Below, piece by piece: positions 24,474 through 33,927 of a DNA stretch of 64,000 bases. The stretch spans positions 1 through 64,000 of the forward strand of contig JAKAEC010000003.1 of assembly GCA_021818425.1 (NCBI GenBank). Direction: 5' to 3'. How positions within the stretch are numbered: position 1 is the first letter of the stretch; each line of letters starts with the position of its first letter. A model generated the notes under the pieces. The model saw only the letters and a list, made by a program, of their open reading frames with translations, did not search any database and was not told where the DNA came from. Source of the DNA: Pseudomonadota bacterium (GTDB lineage Bacteria; Pseudomonadota; Alphaproteobacteria; Acetobacterales; Acetobacteraceae). The position numbers and the translations under genes were made by a program.

Positions 24474-25480
24474 AGAAAGTCTCTCAGCATAGGAATAAGC
24501 GGCCGATCAGCAGCGGGCATAGGGTATTCGGCCAGATTCCCCGGCGCCACCCAGGCGAGCTTCTGCCCCTCGCGCGGGCGGGGCTCTCCCTTCCAACGCC
24601 GGCAGAGAAACACAGGCATCAGCAGGTGAAAACTTTCATAGGCATGAGAGGCGAAAACAAATGGCGCAAAATCGTTGGGGTCGGTTTCCAACTCCAACTC
24701 CTCGCGCAGTTCCCGTGCGAGGGCTGCCTCGGGCGTCTCACCGGGTTCCAACTTGCCACCTGGAAATTCCCATAGGCCCGCCATCTTCTTGCCTTCGGGC
24801 CGACGGGCGAGCAGTACCCTGCCCTGCTCATCAATCAGTGCCGCCGCTACGACGAGCAGCGTCGCCGTTTTTTGCGTCAATAGCGGTTCGGCGGCGTTTT
24901 CTGGCGTTTCCCGCTCGATGGTGAAATGCTTCACCGGCAGTTTTTCGCCAGGGCGGCACGAGAATACGCGGTGCCCTTTGCCAGTCTGCTTGAAGCCCAA
25001 ACGCCGCAGCACCGCCAGCGAACCGTCGTTATCTGCTGCCACCACGGCGGTGAGTTGAGTTATGGGCAGGCTGGCAAAAGCCCAATCGATAATACGGCGC
25101 ACGGCTTCCAGCGCAAAGCCTTGTCGCCAATGCGGGCGGCCGACCCAGTAGCCTAGCTCGGCGGATTTACGGTCTTTGGAGAGTTTAAGCCCAACACAAC
25201 CGACCAACGCCCCTGTCAGCGTTTCAACAATGGCAAATTGCTCGGCGCGGCCTGCCTCGCGGGCCGAAGCGGCAGCCGCAATCCAAGCCTGGGCCTGCGA
25301 TTCGGGGTAGGGAAACGGCGCATCTGGCACTCGGCGGCAAATGTCCCAGTCGTTGATTAGCCGGTGAAACACGGGCACATCACTCTCCTGCAAGGGACGC
25401 AAGATGAGGCGCGACGTGCGCAGCATCGGGCCAGGCGGAAGTGCGACCCTAGGCATCAGCGAATCGAAGAGGTCAGGCAT
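24470..25480 (-). CDS. Bifunctional GNAT N-acetyltransferase / MutT-type Nudix hydrolase
   Basis: N-terminal RimJ-like GNAT (LRTSRLILRPLQESD...), C-terminal Nudix box GGKLEPGETPEAALARELREELELE. Confidence 0.87.
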   Translation of the reverse strand: MPDLFDSLMPRVALPPGPMLRTSRLILRPLQESDVPVFHRLINDWDICRRVPDAPFPYPESQAQAWIAAAASAREAGRAEQFAIVETLTGALVGCVGLKLSKDRKSAELGYWVGRPHWRQGFALEAVRRIIDWAFASLPITQLTAVVAADNDGSLAVLRRLGFKQTGKGHRVFSCRPGEKLPVKHFTIERETPENAAEPLLTQKTATLLVVAAALIDEQGRVLLARRPEGKKMAGLWEFPGGKLEPGETPEAALARELREELELETDPNDFAPFVFASHAYESFHLLMPVFLCRRWKGEPRPREGQKLAWVAPGNLAEYPMPAADRPLIPMLRDFL

Positions 25481-25531
25481 GCTGGCCGTACTGTAACCTG
25501 CTGTTGATCTTCCCGCCAGGACTAGGCAAGC

Positions 25532-26803
25532 ATGCGGCGCATGATCGCCGAACTCGACAATTTTGCCGCCACTATGGGGACGATGGGTCGACAAGCCCGT
25601 ACCGCTGCGACCGCCTTGGCAAAACTGCCGGGTACAGCGCGCGATGAAGCGCTGCGAAAAGCCGCCATGGCCATGCGCCTAGCCGCCCCGGACATCCTTG
25701 CCGCAAACGCGCGGGACATGACGAAATTCAAAGGCAGCCCAGCCTTTGGCGATCGGCTGTTGCTGAACGAATCGCGGCTTGAGGCCATGGCGAGGGGGCT
25801 GGACGAGGTGGCGGATCTGCCCGACCCGCTGTCCCGCACGCTGGCAGAATGGACGCGCCCGAACGGCTTGCGTATCGCTCGCATAGCCCAGCCCATTGGC
25901 GTGTTGGGAATGATCTATGAAAGCCGCCCGAACGTGGGTGCCGATGCCGCGGCGATCGCCATCAAATCCGGTAATGCCATTATCCTGCGGGGCGGCTCGG
26001 AAAGCTTCCATTCTGCCCAGGCCATCCAGAACGCGATGACCGCCGGGCTGAAAGCCGCTGGTCTGCCTGAAAACGCGGTGCAGATACCTCCCAGTACGGA
26101 CCGCGGCTTCGTGGCCGCCATGCTGGCTGCGGTCGGGCATATTGACCTCATCATCCCCCGCGGCGGAAAAGCCTTGGTGGAACGCGTGCAGCTTGAGGCA
26201 CGCGTTCCCGTTCTCTCCCATGCCCAAGGGTTGAATCACACATACATCCACGAAGCCGCCGCCCCTGAAATGGCACGGCGCATCCTGGCCAATGCCAAGA
26301 TGCGCCGCCCCGGCGTGTGCGGCGCCACCGAAACACTACTGATCGACGCGGCCATCGCTCCGTCTCTCCTGCCGGTGCTGGTGAAAGACCTCTCCGCCCT
26401 AAACTGCTCCTTCAAGGCCGATGAGCGCGCACGCGCCATCTGCCCCGAACTTCCCGCCGCCAGAGCAGAGGACTTCGACACGGAATGGCTGGATGCAGTG
26501 CTCAACATCGCCGTGGTGGACGGTCCGAATGCGGCCCTGACGCATGTCATGATGCACGGCAGTGAACATACAGAAGCCATAATCACCCAGGATGAACAGG
26601 TTGCAGAAGCCTATCTGGCACGCAGTACGGCGGCAGTGACGCTGTGGAATGCCTCCACACAGTTCTGTGATGGTGGGGAGTTCGGGTTTGGAGCCGAAAT
26701 TGGCATCGCCACCGGGCATATTCATGCGCGCGGGCCCATCGGTCCCGAACAACTCACCACTTTTCGCTACGTGGTGCGCGGCACCGGCCAGGTGCGCCCC
26801 TGA
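25532..26803 (+). CDS. proA: Gamma-glutamyl phosphate reductase
   Basis: IAQPIGVLGMIYESRPNVGADAAAIAIKSGNAIILRGG; TLWNASTQFCDGGEFGFGAEIGI. Confidence 0.96.
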   Translation: MRRMIAELDNFAATMGTMGRQARTAATALAKLPGTARDEALRKAAMAMRLAAPDILAANARDMTKFKGSPAFGDRLLLNESRLEAMARGLDEVADLPDPLSRTLAEWTRPNGLRIARIAQPIGVLGMIYESRPNVGADAAAIAIKSGNAIILRGGSESFHSAQAIQNAMTAGLKAAGLPENAVQIPPSTDRGFVAAMLAAVGHIDLIIPRGGKALVERVQLEARVPVLSHAQGLNHTYIHEAAAPEMARRILANAKMRRPGVCGATETLLIDAAIAPSLLPVLVKDLSALNCSFKADERARAICPELPAARAEDFDTEWLDAVLNIAVVDGPNAALTHVMMHGSEHTEAIITQDEQVAEAYLARSTAAVTLWNASTQFCDGGEFGFGAEIGIATGHIHARGPIGPEQLTTFRYVVRGTGQVRP

Positions 26804-27411
26804 AACCACCTCGTTTCGGCCACCGGTTTCGTCTGAAAATCGGACTGCTCGGCGGCTCGTTCAATCCAGCGCACGGGGGGCATTTGCATGTCGCGCGGCA
26901 GGCCATCCGGCATCTGGGATTGGACCAGCTCTGGCTCATGGTCTCGCCCGGCAACCCGCTGAAGCCTGCCGCCGGCATGGGCACGCTGGCTGAACGGCTG
27001 GCCAGCGCAGAGCATATTGCCGATGGCCGGCGGATCGTCGCCACCGATATCGAGGCGCGCCTGGGCACGTGCTTCACTCGCGACACCATGCGCGAACTCA
27101 AACGCCGGTTCCCCCGCGCTCATTTTGTCTGGCTGATGGGAGCGGACAACCTCATCCAGCTGCCGCGCTGGGAGCGCTGGCAGGAGATCATGCGCGACAT
27201 GCCGACGCTGGTGGTGCCGCGCCCCGGTGCCACACGCTCCTCCCTGGCGGGCCAAGCTGCAAAGCGCCACCAAAAAGTTCGCCTTCCGGCACGGGCTGGG
27301 TTATGTCTGCCCACGATGAAGGCGCCTGCCTGGATTCTCCTGCCCGTGCGGGAGAACCCGACTTCTGCTACAGAATTGCGCCGCCGGAATTTAGAAGGAA
27401 CAGAACCATAA
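26800..27411 (+). CDS. nadD: Nicotinate-nucleotide adenylyltransferase
   Basis: KIGLLGGSFNPAHGGHLHVARQAIRHLGLDQLWLMVSPGNPLK; frame open from CTG 26800; called TTG 26884 would remove the nucleotide-binding motif. Confidence 0.88.
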   Translation: MKPPRFGHRFRLKIGLLGGSFNPAHGGHLHVARQAIRHLGLDQLWLMVSPGNPLKPAAGMGTLAERLASAEHIADGRRIVATDIEARLGTCFTRDTMRELKRRFPRAHFVWLMGADNLIQLPRWERWQEIMRDMPTLVVPRPGATRSSLAGQAAKRHQKVRLPARAGLCLPTMKAPAWILLPVRENPTSATELRRRNLEGTEP

Positions 27412-27506
27412 CGCGCACGCCCACACGTACCCCGGCCAGCCGGGGCGCCAAAACCACCCCCCCCCGCAAGCACGCGACCAAGCCGGCCGCCGAAGCGGTT
27501 GCCGCC

Positions 27507-27929
27507 ATGCCAGGCACGCCGCGCAAAAAAGCCGCGATAGCGGGCCCAAAACGCAAGGTTGCTACACCTAAATCTCAGCCCGAATTCCTGGACCGGCTGC
27601 AGACCGTGATCGTCACCGCGCTTGAGAACGACAAAGCTGAAGATATCATAATACTCGACCTCGCTGGACGTGCCAGCTTCGCGGACCGAATGATTATCGC
27701 CACCGGCTTGGCTGACCGGCAGATCGCCGCGATGGCCACGCATTTGCACGAAAAACTGAATGAGGCAGGCTTCAAAAGACCGCTCACCGAGGGAGCCACA
27801 GGTACCGATTGGGTGCTGATCGATGCAGGCGATATTATCGTGCATCTATTCAAACCAGAGGCGCGCGCGCGTTACGGGCTTGAGAAGATGTGGAGTGCCG
27901 AGCTCGACGAGGCGGAAACTGAGGTTTGA
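27507..27929 (+). CDS. rsfS: Ribosome silencing factor RsfS
   Basis: KAEDIIILDLAGRASFADRMIIATGLADRQIAAMA, GTDWVLIDAGDIIVHLFKPEARARYGLEKMW; start uncertain. Confidence 0.88.
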   Translation: MPGTPRKKAAIAGPKRKVATPKSQPEFLDRLQTVIVTALENDKAEDIIILDLAGRASFADRMIIATGLADRQIAAMATHLHEKLNEAGFKRPLTEGATGTDWVLIDAGDIIVHLFKPEARARYGLEKMWSAELDEAETEV

Positions 27930-28384
27930 GACTTCTGGCCATCGGCAAAGCACCCGGCAAAGCGCCGGAGATGGAGCTGTTTGCCCGCTATGCCCGCCGC
28001 ATCCGCCCCGCCCTCACCCTCGCGGAATTCGCGGATGGCCAGGGCAGCCCGGCAGAGATTAAGCGACGGGAAGGCGAAGCTATTCTGGCGGCGCTTAAAG
28101 CCGATGAATTCCTGATCGCACTAGACATGGAGGGTGCTGCGCCCGATTCGCTGGAGTTGGCACAGTTGCTGACCAAATGGCTAGCCCAAAGCAAGAAACT
28201 TGCCTTTGTGATTGGCGGCGCCGAAGGGCTGGACGCTCCGGTGCTGGCCCACTCCCGAGCGAAGCTTTCGCTTGGCGCACTCACATGGCCGCACATGTTG
28301 GTACGCCCGATGCTGGCCGAGCAGCTCTATCGAGCGCAAGCTATTCTGGCCGGGCACCCTTACCATCGGGCAGGGCGGCCATAA
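27926..28384 (+). CDS. rlmH: 23S rRNA (pseudouridine1915-N3)-methyltransferase RlmH
   Basis: SPOUT motif FVIGGAEGLDAPV and HMLVRPMLAEQLYRA; TTG start overlapping the rsfS stop. Confidence 0.91.
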   Translation: MRLLAIGKAPGKAPEMELFARYARRIRPALTLAEFADGQGSPAEIKRREGEAILAALKADEFLIALDMEGAAPDSLELAQLLTKWLAQSKKLAFVIGGAEGLDAPVLAHSRAKLSLGALTWPHMLVRPMLAEQLYRAQAILAGHPYHRAGRP

Positions 28385-28456
28385 GCCGCTTGGCCATGGC
28401 CAAACCGGTCCTCTGCGCCTACATAGCTTGGCAGACACGCTGCTTGAAGGACCGCA

Positions 28457-29971
28457 ATGCCCCTGAAACCCGTCATGCTGATGATCCTCGACGGCTTTGG
28501 CTGGAACGAATCGAAAGACGATAACGCCATGGCGCTGGCCAAAAAGCCTAATTTCGACAGGCTTTGGAGTTCCTGCCCGCATGGGTTTCTCAACACCTCG
28601 GGCCAAGCCGTCGGGCTACCTGCAGGGCAGATGGGCAATTCCGAAGTCGGGCACCTGAATATCGGCGCAGGGCGGGTAGTCACGCAGGATTTACCGCGGA
28701 TCGAGGCTGCCATCGAGGATGGTTCGTTGGCCCGCAACGGCGCCATACGAGACTTCATTGCAGCGCTACAAAAATCCGGTGGCCACGCGCATCTGTTGGG
28801 GCTGATTTCTCCCGGCGGCGTGCATTCGCACCAAGACAGCGCAGTGGCGTTGGCAAAAATTCTACACGAAGCCGGCGTGCCCGTTGTTGCCCACGGCTGG
28901 ATGGACGGCCGCGACACACCACCCCAAGCCGGGCTAGGCTATATGAAAAAATATTTGGCCGATCTTGGGGGCCTTGCAAAGCTCGGCACGCTAGTGGGAC
29001 GCTATTACGCCATGGATCGTGACAATCGCTGGGAGCGAGTGCGACAGGCTTACGAACTGCTGGTGGACGCCAAAGGTAAATCATTCGCCACCGCCGAAGC
29101 CGCCATCCAGGCCAACTATGACCAGGGCGTCACCGACGAATTCATCAAGCCGGCGGTGATCGGGGATTATGCCGGCATCAAAGACGGTGATGGCGTGATT
29201 TGCGCGAATTTCCGGGCAGACCGGGTGCGCGAGATTCTCACAGCCTTGCTCGTTCCCGATTTCGACGGCTTCAAGGCTAGGCAGCCTAAACTCTCAGGCG
29301 CTGCGGGGATGACCGCCTATTCCGATGCGCTTGCCCCATTTATGCAAGCCTTGTTTCCCCAACAGCATATGAACGATCTGCTGGGCGAGGTGATCGCGCA
29401 AAAGGGGCTGCATCAACTGCGAATGGCGGAGACAGAGAAGTACCCGCATGTAACATATTTCTTTAATGGCGGAGAGGAAACACCCTTCGCCAACGAGGAG
29501 CGTATTATGGTGCCCTCGCCCAAGGTCGCTACCTACGACCTGAAGCCAGAAATGTCCGCTCCTGAACTGACCGAGAAGGCTGTGAAGGCGATCAGCACCG
29601 GCAAATACGACATGATTGTCTTAAATTTTGCTAATCCGGACATGGTTGGCCACTCCGGGTCCCTGCCCGCCGCCATCAAGGCGGTCGAAGCGGTCGATGC
29701 CGGTTTGGGCAAAATTTGGGAAGCGGTGCAAGGCCAGGGCGGCGCCATTCTCGTTACCGCCGACCACGGCAATTGCGAGATGATGAAAGACCCCAAAACC
29801 GGTGGCCCACACACTGCCCACACCACGAACAAGGTACCGGTGTTCATCGCCGGCGGACCGGAAGGCATCAAGCTGCATGACGGAGTGCTGGCGGATATCG
29901 CCCCCACCATCCTTAAGCTGATGGGCCTGGCCCAGCCCACGGCAATGACTGGCAAGCCGCTTTTCGATTGA
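28457..29971 (+). CDS. gpmI: 2,3-bisphosphoglycerate-independent phosphoglycerate mutase
   Basis: MLMILDGFGWNE, MGNSEVGHLNIGAGR, TADHGNCEMM. Confidence 0.96.
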   Translation: MPLKPVMLMILDGFGWNESKDDNAMALAKKPNFDRLWSSCPHGFLNTSGQAVGLPAGQMGNSEVGHLNIGAGRVVTQDLPRIEAAIEDGSLARNGAIRDFIAALQKSGGHAHLLGLISPGGVHSHQDSAVALAKILHEAGVPVVAHGWMDGRDTPPQAGLGYMKKYLADLGGLAKLGTLVGRYYAMDRDNRWERVRQAYELLVDAKGKSFATAEAAIQANYDQGVTDEFIKPAVIGDYAGIKDGDGVICANFRADRVREILTALLVPDFDGFKARQPKLSGAAGMTAYSDALAPFMQALFPQQHMNDLLGEVIAQKGLHQLRMAETEKYPHVTYFFNGGEETPFANEERIMVPSPKVATYDLKPEMSAPELTEKAVKAISTGKYDMIVLNFANPDMVGHSGSLPAAIKAVEAVDAGLGKIWEAVQGQGGAILVTADHGNCEMMKDPKTGGPHTAHTTNKVPVFIAGGPEGIKLHDGVLADIAPTILKLMGLAQPTAMTGKPLFD

Positions 29972-31140
29972 AAGTGACGCTGACGCGGCGCTTTTTCCGT
30001 AGCGCTGTTGCCGTCTTGTGGCTCGGCTGGGCAGGCGCGGCTCTTGCTAAGACCTCGGAACACACGCAAAGCGAGGCAAGCCTGAAAGCTAGGCGTGCCG
30101 CAGCGCTCGCAGAAATGCGGGCGCATCAGGAGCAGGCCGCTGCGGCAAGCGCGCACCGTAAGGCCGTGGCCGCCAAGGCAACCGCCCTGGCTCGGCAAGA
30201 GGCGCGGGCCGCAGCAAGCCTGCGCGGGCTGGAAACCCAAACATCGCATGATACCATGCAACTTGCCGGGCTACTGACCGAGCAAGACCGGGCCGCCGGG
30301 CGGCTAAGTCTAGCCGAGGCAGCGTTAAAAAAACTACTGCCAGTGATGCAACGACTTTCTTCGGCCCCGGCGGCAACGCTTCTGGCCGCTCCGATAGCTC
30401 CGCGAAATGCGGTGCGCGGCATCGCCATCCTGCAAGGCGTGGCAGCGGCAGTAGCCGCCCAGGCCACTGCCGTGAAAACCGAGACCTCAAAACTCGCAAC
30501 CGCAATCGCTCAAGCGCAAGCAGCAAGGCTGCGCCTGGGCGCCGCCGTTGCCGCGCAGGAGGCGGCGGAGGCTAAACTTTCAACCGATATCGACCGGGCC
30601 CGAGCTGACGAGCAGGCTGATGCAAGTCAGGCCGTGGCCGAGGCCGCCGCCGCCGCCCAGGCCAAGCACGAGCTTTCAAGCTTGGATGAGGCCATCGCCC
30701 GGCTGACGCCCAAAGCCGCGTCAAAGGCAATTCTTGCTAATCTACCATCCGGCGGCGGCGCACCAGTGGCAGGGCATATCGTTCAGTCCTATGGTGCACA
30801 AACCATCGCCGGCCCCGCCACCGGCATTTCCTACGCTGCGGCACCGGGAGCGCGCGTCACCAGCCCTTGCCGCGGCACCGTGCTATATGCCGGGCCATTG
30901 CCGAGCTATGGCAAAGTCGTAATAGCCGATTGCGGCGGGGGATTCTCGGCAGTGCTGGCGGGAATCAGCCGTCTGGATGTAGCGCAGGGCCAGCACGTGG
31001 TGCATGGTCAGCCGCTGGGCAGCATGCAGGCGTTCAATCCGTCTACTCCCACGCACCAGCCACATCTCTATGTAGAATTGCGCCGTAACGGCCTGCCCGT
31101 TGACCCAACATCATGGCTGGCCAGCCGGCACTCTGGCTAA
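29968..31140 (+). CDS. EnvC-like coiled-coil protein with C-terminal LytM/M23 domain
   Basis: Ala/Gln-rich coiled coil then GARVTSPCRGTVLYAGPLPSYGKVVIADCGGGF; follows gpmI and precedes ctpA. Confidence 0.82.
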   Translation: MKVTLTRRFFRSAVAVLWLGWAGAALAKTSEHTQSEASLKARRAAALAEMRAHQEQAAAASAHRKAVAAKATALARQEARAAASLRGLETQTSHDTMQLAGLLTEQDRAAGRLSLAEAALKKLLPVMQRLSSAPAATLLAAPIAPRNAVRGIAILQGVAAAVAAQATAVKTETSKLATAIAQAQAARLRLGAAVAAQEAAEAKLSTDIDRARADEQADASQAVAEAAAAAQAKHELSSLDEAIARLTPKAASKAILANLPSGGGAPVAGHIVQSYGAQTIAGPATGISYAAAPGARVTSPCRGTVLYAGPLPSYGKVVIADCGGGFSAVLAGISRLDVAQGQHVVHGQPLGSMQAFNPSTPTHQPHLYVELRRNGLPVDPTSWLASRHSG

Positions 31141-31207
31141 TCCTGGCCGGATGCTATCTAATACACCAAGGGCAATGCGCCCTATAAGAGCTAAGGGGAA
31201 GTAGTCT

Positions 31208-32581
31208 ATGCGGTTGCGCAGCGGTTTAATGCTCAGCGGAATATTTGTGGCGGGGCTCGCCGCTGGCTCATTCACGCAGCCATTGTCTCGGGCGCTTGGC
31301 CAAGCCGCGCCAAACAACAGCACGTACCAACAACTCTCTCTGTTTGGCGACATCCTATCGCAGATCAAACAGAATTATGTGATCGACCCGCCGACCAGCA
31401 AGCTCATCTATGATGCCGCCAATGGCATGCTCTCTGGTCTGGACCCACATTCGAGCTACATGAATGCTCAGCAATACGCGGACATGCAGGTCGAAACCTC
31501 CGGCGAGTTCGGCGGGCTGGGGCTCGAAGTGACCGAAGTAAGCGGACTTTTAAAGGTCATCTCGCCGATTGACGGCACACCCGCTGCAAAGGCTGGCATC
31601 AAGCCGGGTGATATTATCGTCGAAATCAACGGCCTTTCGACCGATGGCCTCTCCTTGGACGAGGCGGTGAGCAGGATGCGCGGCCCAGTGGGCACCAAGA
31701 TCACGCTGACGCTGAAGCGCAACGGTATAAACACGCCTGTCCATGTAACCATGACACGCGAGATCATCAAGATCGATGACGTGAAGAGCAGGCTGCTCAC
31801 CAGCACCGCCGGGCCGGTTGGCTATATCCGTCTGGATAGCTTTGATGAAAACGCCTCCGATCATATCCGCGCCGCAGTACGGAGCCTTAAGAAGAAGGCG
31901 CATGGGCCGATTCATGGCTATATCCTCGACCTGCGCGACAATCCCGGCGGACTGCTGGACCAAGCCGTGGCGGTGAGCGACGATTTCCTAACCAACGGCG
32001 AGATTGTCTCCACACGTGGCCGCCATCCAGTGGATGATCAGGTCTGGTATGCGCAGGGCAACGACATTCTCAACGGCGCGCCAATGGTGGTGCTGACCAA
32101 TGCCGGCACAGCGTCGGCCGCAGAGATCGTCACCGCCGCCCTGCAGCAAAATCGCCGCGCACTGGTGCTGGGCACCAAAACCTTCGGCAAGGGCTCGGTG
32201 CAGACTATCATCCCGATCGACAACGAGGGCGCACTGCGCCTAACGACGGCGCTGTATTTCACCCCCTCAGGCAAGTCGATCCAGGACTATGGCGTGACAC
32301 CGAACGTGATAGTGTCCGATACAGCCACCCCACAAGACGCATTCTCCCAACTGCGTGAGACAGATCTACTCCACGCCTTCACCAACCCAACGAAGCAGGC
32401 AGAGCCGCCCCTGCCTCCGGCCCCGCCGCTGCCGCCAGTGGCCGCCAGCATCCCCGCCAAACCGCCGGCCAATTGGCCAGCCTTCGACGCCGCCAAACCC
32501 TCAACGGATTTTCAATTGCAAATGGCGCTCAAACTAATCGCGGACATGAAGCCGGCCGCTACGACCACCGCCTCCAACTAG
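31208..32581 (+). CDS. ctpA: S41 family C-terminal processing peptidase
   Basis: PDZ domain, GYILDLRDNPGGLLDQAVAVSD, NAGTASAAEIV (catalytic Ser), GTKTFGKGSVQTI. Confidence 0.93.
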   Translation: MRLRSGLMLSGIFVAGLAAGSFTQPLSRALGQAAPNNSTYQQLSLFGDILSQIKQNYVIDPPTSKLIYDAANGMLSGLDPHSSYMNAQQYADMQVETSGEFGGLGLEVTEVSGLLKVISPIDGTPAAKAGIKPGDIIVEINGLSTDGLSLDEAVSRMRGPVGTKITLTLKRNGINTPVHVTMTREIIKIDDVKSRLLTSTAGPVGYIRLDSFDENASDHIRAAVRSLKKKAHGPIHGYILDLRDNPGGLLDQAVAVSDDFLTNGEIVSTRGRHPVDDQVWYAQGNDILNGAPMVVLTNAGTASAAEIVTAALQQNRRALVLGTKTFGKGSVQTIIPIDNEGALRLTTALYFTPSGKSIQDYGVTPNVIVSDTATPQDAFSQLRETDLLHAFTNPTKQAEPPLPPAPPLPPVAASIPAKPPANWPAFDAAKPSTDFQLQMALKLIADMKPAATTTASN

Positions 32582-32654
32582 TCCGGCGCACTTTCCCCTG
32601 CGATAAGATTTGTACGGAGGCACCCTGCCTGCCGGAAGCTGCGAGGAGCGCGTC

Positions 32655-33158
32655 ATGGTAGATCATGAGTCCCTGCCCTACCGATTGAATGTTGGGGCCG
32701 TATTGTTCTCTAAGGACGGGCTAGTGTTCGTTGGCCAGCGCAAGGATTTTCCCGATGCCTGGCAACTGCCCCAGGGCGGCGTAGATGAAGGCGAGAACAT
32801 CCGCCTAGCGGTGCTGCGCGAGCTCAAAGAGGAGATCGGCACCGGCAAGGCTGAGATTCTGGCCGAGCATCCGGAATGGCTGCTCTACGACCTGCCGCCG
32901 CATTTGTTGGGTGTAGCCTGGAAAGGTAAATATCGTGGGCAGCGCCAGAGATGGTTCGCGCTGCGCTTCACCGGCGAGGATGCGGACATAAACCTGCACA
33001 CTCACGAGCATCCAGAGTTCGAAGATTGGAAATGGGTGCGCCTTGATGAGCTGCCGCACCTTGCGGTGGCATTCAAGCGGGACATCTATGAGAGGTTGGC
33101 GCGGGATTTTGCCTCCTATGCGCGACACACTTCTGAGAAAGGACCGTTGACACCATGA
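32655..33158 (+). CDS. rppH: RNA pyrophosphohydrolase
   Basis: LPYRLNVGAVLFSKDGLVFVGQRKDFPDAWQLPQGGVDEGE; Nudix box. Confidence 0.92.
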   Translation: MVDHESLPYRLNVGAVLFSKDGLVFVGQRKDFPDAWQLPQGGVDEGENIRLAVLRELKEEIGTGKAEILAEHPEWLLYDLPPHLLGVAWKGKYRGQRQRWFALRFTGEDADINLHTHEHPEFEDWKWVRLDELPHLAVAFKRDIYERLARDFASYARHTSEKGPLTP

Positions 33159-33811
33159 TGATGCTGACCGCCGCAGATGGACACAAGTTTCAGGTCTTTG
33201 AGGCCGGCAACGTGAACGCACAGCGGGGACTGGTGGTTGTGCAGGAGATTTTTGGCGTCAATTCGCATATCCGCAACGTAGCGGAACGTCTGGCCGGTTT
33301 CGGCTACCGCGTTCTGGCGCCGGCAATTTTCGACCGCGTGGAACAGGAGATGGAGCTCGACTATACCGAGGAGGGCATCAAGGCCGGCCTAGATGCGCGC
33401 GCCAAGATCCCCGAGGAAAAGACGCTGCTGGACTTGGAAGCGACAGCCGCCGCTTTCGCCGGCAAGCCTGTGGGGATTATCGGCTATTGCTGGGGCGGCA
33501 CGCTGGCCTGGTCCTGTGCCACACAAACCCAGCTCTTCAAGGCGGCAAGCTGCTGGTATGGCGCAGGCATCGCCAAAAAGAGAGATGCAAACCCCAACTG
33601 CCCGGTACAGATGCATTTTGGCACAGAAGACCACAGCATTCCAATGAGCGATATCGAGGCGATCAGGGCCGCGCAGCCTGGCGTAGAGCTGTTCGTCTAT
33701 AATGGCGCGCAACATGGCTTTGGTTGTGAGGCACGTGCCAGCTACAGTGCCAAACACTGGGAGCTAGCGGAGTTGCGCTCTCTTGCGTTTTTCGCGGAAC
33801 ATTTACGCTGA
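33155..33811 (+). CDS. Dienelactone hydrolase family protein
   Basis: VVVQEIFGVNSHIRNVAERLA, GYCWGGTLAW nucleophile elbow. Confidence 0.9.
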   Translation: MMMLTAADGHKFQVFEAGNVNAQRGLVVVQEIFGVNSHIRNVAERLAGFGYRVLAPAIFDRVEQEMELDYTEEGIKAGLDARAKIPEEKTLLDLEATAAAFAGKPVGIIGYCWGGTLAWSCATQTQLFKAASCWYGAGIAKKRDANPNCPVQMHFGTEDHSIPMSDIEAIRAAQPGVELFVYNGAQHGFGCEARASYSAKHWELAELRSLAFFAEHLR

Positions 33812-33927
33812 TCCCAAGGCTCTAGCTGTTTCAGCGCTTCATTGGTATTGGTGCTTGATACTGGACGCCTTGAAGCACGAACCTGCGCGAGATGTGAATT
33901 TCCTAGTCTCACCCAACCAGTGAAGGC

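Noticed and set aside
27120-27845. 241-aa minus-strand ORF over nadD/rsfS
   Set aside because: Shadow ORF; plus strand carries nadD and rsfS motifs.
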